64,000 nt of DNA from an uncultured Coriobacteriaceae bacterium (lineage in GTDB: Bacteria; Actinomycetota; Coriobacteriia; Coriobacteriales; Atopobiaceae), in assembly GCA_902791035.1 (NCBI GenBank), contig CADAUA010000011.1:31723-95722 (forward strand), read 5' to 3'. This document shows, piece by piece, positions 59,373 to 64,000 of this stretch. Under the pieces are notes generated by a model, which saw nothing but the letters and a program-made list of their open reading frames with translations, was not told the origin of the DNA and did not search any database. The first letter of the stretch is position 1; each line of letters begins with the position of its first letter. The position numbers and the translations under genes were made by a program.

Positions 59373-60386
59373 TCAGCCCCTTTCGACGTCCGAGGCCTGG
59401 GATGCGGGCGCAGCCCCAGCCCCGGACGCAGCTTCTGACTCCAGTATGCCCCGCACGCGGTCGAGCGCGTCCGGCGTGTCCACGTCCAGGAGCTCCTCCG
59501 CGCGCGTGGCCTCCACGAGCTCCACGCGGGCCGCGAGCTCCGGCCTGGCAAGAAGCGCGGAGCCACCCACGTCGCCCCCGAGCGCCGCAAGCGCGTCGAA
59601 GAGCTCCGCCGGGAAGGCCATGGGGCTCCCCGGCCGCCCCTGCCAGCCCAGGCGCACGATGGCACCGGGCGAGAGGGCCAGCCGGCGCACCACGGCGCGG
59701 ATGCTCCCAGGCTCCACGAGGGGCTGGTCGCCGGGGAGGAAGACGCAGCCCGGCCGGTCCGCGAAGGCCGCGAGGCCCGCGCGCAGGGTGTCCGACTGGA
59801 GCGGCCCTGCAGGCGTCACGCATCGCACACCCAGACGTTCGCAGAGAGCCTGGACCTCTGGCCAGCGGCTGGCTACCACGAGGTCCACCGCGTCCGTAGG
59901 CACGCGCGAGAGCGTGAGCTCCAGGAGGGTACGGGCGCCATTGGGGTCGTCCGGTGCAGACGCCCCCACGGGTTGCAGGAGCTTCTGCGCCCCAAAGCGC
60001 CGGGCCTCGCCCGAGGCCATGACCACCAGACCCACTCGCGGAACGCCGGCCACGCCCGCGAACACGGACCCCATGAGCGCCTCGCCCGTGGCGCGGACCT
60101 GACGCTCCCATACGTCATATCTGGCGAGAAGATCCACCGCCTGGGGAGTGAGCTTGCTGCCGCCGCCGTCCGCACCGCCGATGCGGCGCTCCAGGAGCCG
60201 CACGCCCAGGCCCCTCTCGGCGTTGCGGACTATGCGCAGGGCCTTGGAGTAGGACATGCCTATCTGCGCCGCCGCCGCAGAGAGGCTGTGCGTTGCGCCA
60301 ACGGCACGCAGGAGGCCGCGGGGGCCGGGGCCGAACACGCGGGCCCCGTCCTCGTCCAAGAGCCTGAGGTCGATCTGTGCCCGCAT
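59373..60386 (-). CDS. ModE-type HTH fused to MocA-like molybdenum cofactor nucleotidyltransferase
   Basis: Residues about 1-105 match the DNA-binding domain of ModE: SLSAAAAQIGMSYSKALRIV near residue 38 and GGADGGGSKLTPQAVDLLARY, without the molybdate-binding MOP domains. Residues about 115-330 are a MobA/MocA-type NTP transferase with VGLVVMASGEARRFGAQKLL (GxxxRxGxxK) and VFLPGDQPLVEPGSI. MocA adds CMP to molybdopterin for xanthine-dehydrogenase-type enzymes. The fusion could link cofactor state to gene control. The ATG at 60386 follows GGGAGGGTGG. It sits between carbamate kinase and the hydantoinase. Confidence 0.85.
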   Translation of the reverse strand: MRAQIDLRLLDEDGARVFGPGPRGLLRAVGATHSLSAAAAQIGMSYSKALRIVRNAERGLGVRLLERRIGGADGGGSKLTPQAVDLLARYDVWERQVRATGEALMGSVFAGVAGVPRVGLVVMASGEARRFGAQKLLQPVGASAPDDPNGARTLLELTLSRVPTDAVDLVVASRWPEVQALCERLGVRCVTPAGPLQSDTLRAGLAAFADRPGCVFLPGDQPLVEPGSIRAVVRRLALSPGAIVRLGWQGRPGSPMAFPAELFDALAALGGDVGGSALLARPELAARVELVEATRAEELLDVDTPDALDRVRGILESEAASGAGAAPASQASDVERG

Positions 60387-60406
60387 CCACCCTCCCGTCC
60401 TCATGT

Positions 60407-60434
60407 GGGCACCAGGGGGTACCCCCTGGTGCTC
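60407..60434. repeat. Family A GTAC palindrome
   Basis: GGGCACCAGGGGGTACCCCC plus TGGTGCTC is a near-perfect palindrome between the carbamate kinase stop (15 nt away) and the ModE-MocA start (20 nt away). Confidence 0.85.
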
Positions 60435-60448
60435 ATCGCGTTGCCGGC

Positions 60449-61390
60449 CTAGGCGTGCACCCGCGTGCCCGTGCGGCCGGCGATGCCGTCGCGCGCCTTC
60501 TGCAGCTCGGTGATGAGGGCCGTGCGGCCGGGTGCGGACTGGGCGAACTGCAGCGCCGCCTGCACCTTGGGCAGCATGGAGCCCGGGGCGAACTCGCCCT
60601 CGTCGATGTAGCGCTGGGCCACCTCGGGGGTGAGCTCGTCCAGCCACTGCTGGTCCGGCTTGCCAAAGTGTACCGCGACCTTCTCCACCGCGGTCAGGAT
60701 CACGAGCACGTCGGCATCCAGCTGCTCGGCCAGGCGGGCGGCGGCGAAGTCCTTGTCGATGACCGCCGCCGCGCCCTTGAGGTGGTGTCCCTGGGTGGGA
60801 TAGACCGGGATGCCACCGCCCCCGCAGGCGATGACCACGTGGTCGGACTCCACGAGCGAACGGATGGTGTCTATCTCCACGATGCCCTTGGGCCGGGGGC
60901 TGGCCACCACGCGCCGCCAGCCACGGCCGGCGTCCTCCACCACCTGGTAGTCGCGCTCGCGCACCAGGCGGTCGGCCTCCTCGCGCGTCATGAAGGCGCC
61001 GATTGGCTTGGTGGGGTGGTCGAAGGCGGGGTCGGCCGGGTCCACCTCCACCTGGGTGAGCACGGTGGCGGCCCCGCGGTCGATGCCGCGGTCCAGCATC
61101 TCCTCGCGCAGGGCGTTCTGCAGGTCGTAGCCAATGTAGCCCTGGCTCATGGCCACGCACACGGAGAGCGGGCAGGGGATGTAGCGGTCGGGGTCGGAAC
61201 GCGTGAGCTGGGTCATGGCCTCCTGGATCATGCCCACCTGGGGGCCGTTGCCGTGGGCGATCACGACGTCGTCGCCCTCCTGGATGAGGTCCACGATCGC
61301 GGCCGCGGTGCGCTTGACCGCCGCCATCTGCTCGGGCAGGTTCTTGCCGAGGGCGTTGCCCCCCAGCGCCACGACGATGCGCTTGCCCAT
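60449..61390 (-). CDS. arcC: Carbamate kinase
   Basis: This enzyme makes ATP from carbamoyl phosphate and ADP, releasing carbamate. The 313-aa product begins MGKRIVVALGGNALGKNLPE, with IAHGNGPQVGMI near residue 50, VVIACGGGGIPVYP near 205, and the C-terminal GSMLPKVQAALQF. In this context it harvests energy from carbamoyl phosphate formed by the YgeW transcarbamoylase during purine or hydantoin breakdown (the role of YqeA). The ATG at 61390 has GGGAGCACGG upstream. It lies between ygeW and the cofactor genes. Confidence 0.94.
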   Translation of the reverse strand: MGKRIVVALGGNALGKNLPEQMAAVKRTAAAIVDLIQEGDDVVIAHGNGPQVGMIQEAMTQLTRSDPDRYIPCPLSVCVAMSQGYIGYDLQNALREEMLDRGIDRGAATVLTQVEVDPADPAFDHPTKPIGAFMTREEADRLVRERDYQVVEDAGRGWRRVVASPRPKGIVEIDTIRSLVESDHVVIACGGGGIPVYPTQGHHLKGAAAVIDKDFAAARLAEQLDADVLVILTAVEKVAVHFGKPDQQWLDELTPEVAQRYIDEGEFAPGSMLPKVQAALQFAQSAPGRTALITELQKARDGIAGRTGTRVHA

Positions 61391-61420
61391 GATGCCGTGC
61401 TCCCTTCCTGCCCGCCTGCG

Positions 61421-61447
61421 TGCCAAAGGTGTCTGACGCTTCTGGCA
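61421..61447. repeat. TGCCA-type palindrome upstream of carbamate kinase
   Basis: TGCCAAAGGTGTCTGACGCT plus TCTGGCA is an imperfect palindrome of family B, 30 nt upstream of the carbamate kinase start. It is the only member of this group not reading into a coding end. Confidence 0.7.
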
Positions 61448-61483
61448 CGATCCGGGCAACACGCGTGAGAATTCGAGAGAGAG

Positions 61484-61513
61484 GGCCCCAGCCCGGCTTT
61501 GCAGGCTGGGGCC
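61484..61513 (-). terminator. Perfect 10-bp hairpin downstream of ygeW
   Basis: GGCCCCAGCC (61484-61493), loop CGGCTTTGCA, GGCTGGGGCC (61504-61513) lies 65 nt after the ygeW stop. The minus-strand continuation TCTCTCTCGAATTC is not T-rich. It is probably a terminator or attenuator between ygeW and carbamate kinase. Confidence 0.6.
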
Positions 61514-61577
61514 GCTTGGTTGAGTCCTTGTTCTTGGGGACACCGCCGCAGCGGCTCCCCGCCCGTGCCGGCCTGCG

Positions 61578-62777
61578 CTAGGCCTGGTACCAGCGCGGTG
61601 TCGCAGCCTCCTCGAGGGCGGCCAGGGTGGCCACGGGGTCCTTGACCTTCTGGAGGAAGATCATGGCCGCCACGGCGTAGGGCTTGTAGGAGGCCTCCTT
61701 GTAGAGCCCGTCGCGGTGGTAGTCGAAGACGTCCGAGGCCACCTCGCCGGACACGCAGCTCACGCCCTCGATGTCGGCGGGCAGCGGGTGCATGTAGATG
61801 GTGTCCATGCCGTGCGCGGTCTTGGCCATGAGGTCGGCCGTGCAGTGCCAGTCCTTGTGCGTCGCGTTCTGGGCGAGAAGCTCCTGCTCCAGGGCGTCGA
61901 TGCCCGCCGAGTCGCCGGCGGCGTAGAGCTTGGTGCGGCGCTCCATGGCGGCGTAGCTGGCCCAGGACTTGGGGATCACGATGTCGGCGCCCTCGAAGGC
62001 CTCCTCCATGCTGTGGGTCTGGCGGAAGGTCGCGCCGGTCTCGGCGGCATAGGTGCCGGCCTTGGCCACCAGGTCGGGCATGAGGTCATAGCCCTCGGGA
62101 TGGGCCAGCGTCACGTCCATGCCGAAGCGGGGCAGCAGGGTGATGAGGGACTGCGGGCAGGAGAGGGGCTTGCCGTAGGAGGGGCTGTAGGCCCAGGTGA
62201 CGGCGACCTTCTTGCCACGGAGGGCGTCGATGCCGCCGAACTCGTTGAGCAGGTAGAGGAAGTCCGCGGAGGACTGGGTGGGGTGGTCGGAGTCGGACTG
62301 GAGGCTCACGAGCGTGGGGCGGTGGTCCAGGATGCCGTCGGCGTAGGACTGGGCCACGGACTCCGAGACCTCCTTCATGTAGGCGTCGCCCTCGCCGATG
62401 AACTTGTCGTCGCGGATGCCGATGACGTCGGCCATGAAGGAGATCATCGTGGCCGTCTCGCGCACGGTCTCGCCGTGGGCGATCTGCGACTTGGACTCGT
62501 CCAGGTCCTGGAGCTGCAGGCCCAGCATGTTGGTGCCCGAGGCGAAGGAGAAGCGCGTGCGGGTGGAGTTGTCGCGGAAGTTGGAGACGGCGAGGCCCGA
62601 CTGGAAGATGCGGGTGGAGATGTTGCGCTCGCGGAGGCTGCGCAGGGCGTCGGCCACGGCGTACATGGCACGCAGCTCGTCGGTGGTCTTGTCCCAGGTG
62701 TGGAGGAAGTCGCTCTCGTACATGCCGGAGAAGTCCAGGCCCTCCAGCTGGTCCAGGTACTGCTTGATCTCGCTCAT
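61578..62777 (-). CDS. ygeW: Knotted carbamoyltransferase YgeW
   Basis: YgeW belongs to the aspartate/ornithine carbamoyltransferase superfamily and occurs in purine-degradation clusters; its substrate is not established, but it would release carbamoyl phosphate for carbamate kinase. The 399-aa product has the carbamoyl-phosphate motif RDNSTRTRFSFASG near residue 68, DHPTQSSADFLYLLN near 163, and DTIYMHPLPADIEGVSC near 325. The length matches YgeW (about 396) rather than ordinary transcarbamoylases (about 310-330). GAAGGGAAC precedes the ATG. Confidence 0.94.
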   Translation of the reverse strand: MSEIKQYLDQLEGLDFSGMYESDFLHTWDKTTDELRAMYAVADALRSLRERNISTRIFQSGLAVSNFRDNSTRTRFSFASGTNMLGLQLQDLDESKSQIAHGETVRETATMISFMADVIGIRDDKFIGEGDAYMKEVSESVAQSYADGILDHRPTLVSLQSDSDHPTQSSADFLYLLNEFGGIDALRGKKVAVTWAYSPSYGKPLSCPQSLITLLPRFGMDVTLAHPEGYDLMPDLVAKAGTYAAETGATFRQTHSMEEAFEGADIVIPKSWASYAAMERRTKLYAAGDSAGIDALEQELLAQNATHKDWHCTADLMAKTAHGMDTIYMHPLPADIEGVSCVSGEVASDVFDYHRDGLYKEASYKPYAVAAMIFLQKVKDPVATLAALEEAATPRWYQA

Positions 62778-62797
62778 GGCGTGTTCCCTTCTCGATG

Positions 62798-62828
62798 TGT
62801 CACAAAAGTGACTGACACTATTGTGACA
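62798..62828. repeat. TGTCAC-type palindrome between ygeY and ygeW
   Basis: TGTCACAAAAGTGACTGACACTATTGTGACA-type 31-bp palindrome (one mismatch in the arms, CACTA for CACTT) lies 4 nt after the ygeY stop and 20 nt before the ygeW start. It equals one arm of the composite elements at 4161-4287 and 6897-7022. Confidence 0.85.
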
Positions 62829-62832
62829 TTGA

Positions 62833-64000
62833 CTACTTGATGTCGTTGCCGGTCAGCTCGGCGCGGTACTCGGTGGCGGAGCCGTCCGCGGCGCTGGGGT
62901 CGTAGAGGTTGACGGCGGCCACGTAGAGCGCGGCGCAGGTGGAGAGGTCCTGCTTGTAGGTCACCTCGTTGGGCGCGTGCGCCTGGGACTCGGCGCCGGG
63001 GCCGAAGCCCACGCAGGGGATGCCGTAGCGGCCCTGGATGGACACGCAGTTGGTCGAGAAGGTCCACTTGTCGCAGAGCGGACGGCCGGCGCGCTTGTCC
63101 ATGGACTTGGGGCAGCCGATGCGCTCGGGGCCAAAGAGCGCCTTGTGTGCGTCGACAAGGGCCTTGACGTGCGGCGCGGACTCCTTGTTTATCCACGTGG
63201 GGAAGTAGGCCTCGGTCTCGTAGACCTCGCCCGTCCAGGAGGGACGGTCGTACATGTACATGCTCACCTTGACGTCGTCGCCGTACTTGCGGACGCTTGG
63301 CAGGTCGCGGACCTCCTGCAGGCAGGACTGGTAGGTCTCGCCGGCGGTCATGCGGCGGTCGATGGAGATGGAGCAGGAGTCGGCCACGGCGCAGCGGCTG
63401 GGGCTGGTGAAGTAGATCTGGGAGACGGTGCAGGTGCCGCGACCCAGGAAGCGGGCGTCCTCGTAGTGGTCGGGGTTGTACTTGGGGTCGAGCATCTTGG
63501 CCAGACCCTTGATGGAGGTGGACTCGGTGCAGCCGTTGTTGTTGAGGGCGCGGACGTCGGCGATGATGTCGGCCATCTTGTAGATGGCGTTGTCGCCGCG
63601 CTCGGGCGCGGAGCCGTGGCAGGAGGTGCCGCGCACGTCCACGCGAATCTCCATGCGGCCGCGGTGGCCACGGTAGATGCCGCCGTCGGTGGGCTCGGTG
63701 GAGATCACGAACTCGGGCTTGTAGCCGTCCTTGTTGTAGATGTACTGCCAGCACATGCCGTCGCAGTCCTCCTCCTGCACGGAGCCCACGACCATGATGC
63801 GGTAGCCCTCGGGGATGAGGTCCATGTCCTTCATGATCTTGGCCGCGTACACGGCGGAGTCCACGCCGCCCTCCTGGTCGGAGCCGCCGCGGCCGCCGAT
63901 CAGCTGGTCGTCCTCGAAGCCCTCGTAGGGGTCGAAGTCCCAGTTGTCGCGGTTGCCGATGCCCACGGTGTCGATGTGGCCGTCGATGGCGATGATCTTG
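62833..64000 (-). CDS. ygeY: M20 family metallopeptidase YgeY-like, 5' end outside window
   Basis: The visible 389 residues belong to a zinc peptidase/deacylase of the M20 family, continuing past the right edge. The first visible residues [15 protein letters not shown] hold the metal-binding His and Asp. [20 protein letters not shown] gives the bridging Asp, [14 protein letters not shown] the catalytic Glu pair, and [16 protein letters not shown] is the dimerisation-domain His motif. YgeY enzymes lie next to ygeW and carbamate kinase in purine-degradation clusters. The stop is adjacent to a palindromic repeat. The start codon cannot be assigned. Confidence 0.92.
   Translation of the reverse strand, partial: KIIAIDGHIDTVGIGNRDNWDFDPYEGFEDDQLIGGRGGSDQEGGVDSAVYAAKIMKDMDLIPEGYRIMVVGSVQEEDCDGMCWQYIYNKDGYKPEFVISTEPTDGGIYRGHRGRMEIRVDVRGTSCHGSAPERGDNAIYKMADIIADVRALNNNGCTESTSIKGLAKMLDPKYNPDHYEDARFLGRGTCTVSQIYFTSPSRCAVADSCSISIDRRMTAGETYQSCLQEVRDLPSVRKYGDDVKVSMYMYDRPSWTGEVYETEAYFPTWINKESAPHVKALVDAHKALFGPERIGCPKSMDKRAGRPLCDKWTFSTNCVSIQGRYGIPCVGFGPGAESQAHAPNEVTYKQDLSTCAALYVAAVNLYDPSAADGSATEYRAELTGNDIK

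Overview
The window looks like a chromosomal segment of a high-GC, anaerobic, gut-dwelling actinobacterium, most likely of the class Coriobacteriia (Olsenella/Atopobiaceae-like). This is inferred from gene content, with no marker gene present: strong G/C third-position bias, a phosphoketolase, an anaerobic ribonucleotide reductase activase, a bile salt hydrolase, a very large 2-hydroxyacyl-CoA dehydratase activase, and a selenium/molybdenum hydroxylase maturation cluster joined to anaerobic purine-degradation genes. No rRNA, tRNA, CRISPR array, phage or transposase gene was recognised.

Layout. 0-4.2 kb: phosphoglycerate dehydrogenase (serA), then a polar amino acid ABC transporter (binding lipoprotein, permease, ATPase). 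4.3-8.9 kb: phosphoketolase and an orphan protein with a JetD-like (Wadjet, DUF2220) C-terminus. 9.1-23 kb: a carbohydrate island with a PTS EIIBC, two DUF1593 nucleoside-hydrolase-like proteins, an alpha/beta hydrolase, an MBL-fold protein, an FGGY kinase, a two-gene transketolase, an L-fucose-isomerase-like protein and a divergent LacI regulator. A shared 21-bp near-palindrome links the PTS, LacI/isomerase and probably phosphoketolase promoters. 23.2-28.9 kb: the 1598-aa activase with a TetR regulator. 28.9-30.1 kb: non-coding tandem repeats. 30.1-34.2 kb: a membrane-anchored protein, a GH2 glycosidase and NrdG. 34.2-38.7 kb: an AT-richer decaying cluster of duplicated cassettes (EspG-like paralogs, DUF5104 lipoproteins, small proteins), four of them truncated or frameshifted. 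39-42.5 kb: a flavin-split-barrel oxidase, bile salt hydrolase, xanthine phosphoribosyltransferase and DegV.

42.8-64 kb, nearly all on the minus strand, is one functional block. It holds molybdate uptake (modABC), molybdopterin synthesis (moaA, a moaC-MOSC fusion, a MoeA-like protein, mogA), cofactor insertion and selenation (xdhC, a ModE-MocA fusion, selD, yqeB, yqeC, yedF, a cysteine-desulfurase-like enzyme, a DUF3343 Se/S carrier), and purine/hydantoin breakdown (dihydropyrimidinase-like enzyme, carbamate kinase, YgeW, YgeY, RidA). The molybdenum hydroxylase itself is not inside the window and presumably lies to the right.

The most unusual property is the number of short repeats. At least six palindromic or tandem families occupy almost every intergenic gap, usually directly after a stop codon. 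They also enter genes: units of 21, 51 and 30 bp, all multiples of three, are expanded in frame inside the JetD-like gene, moaA and yqeC, and one palindrome supplies the last codons of selD, modC and a PNPOx-family gene.
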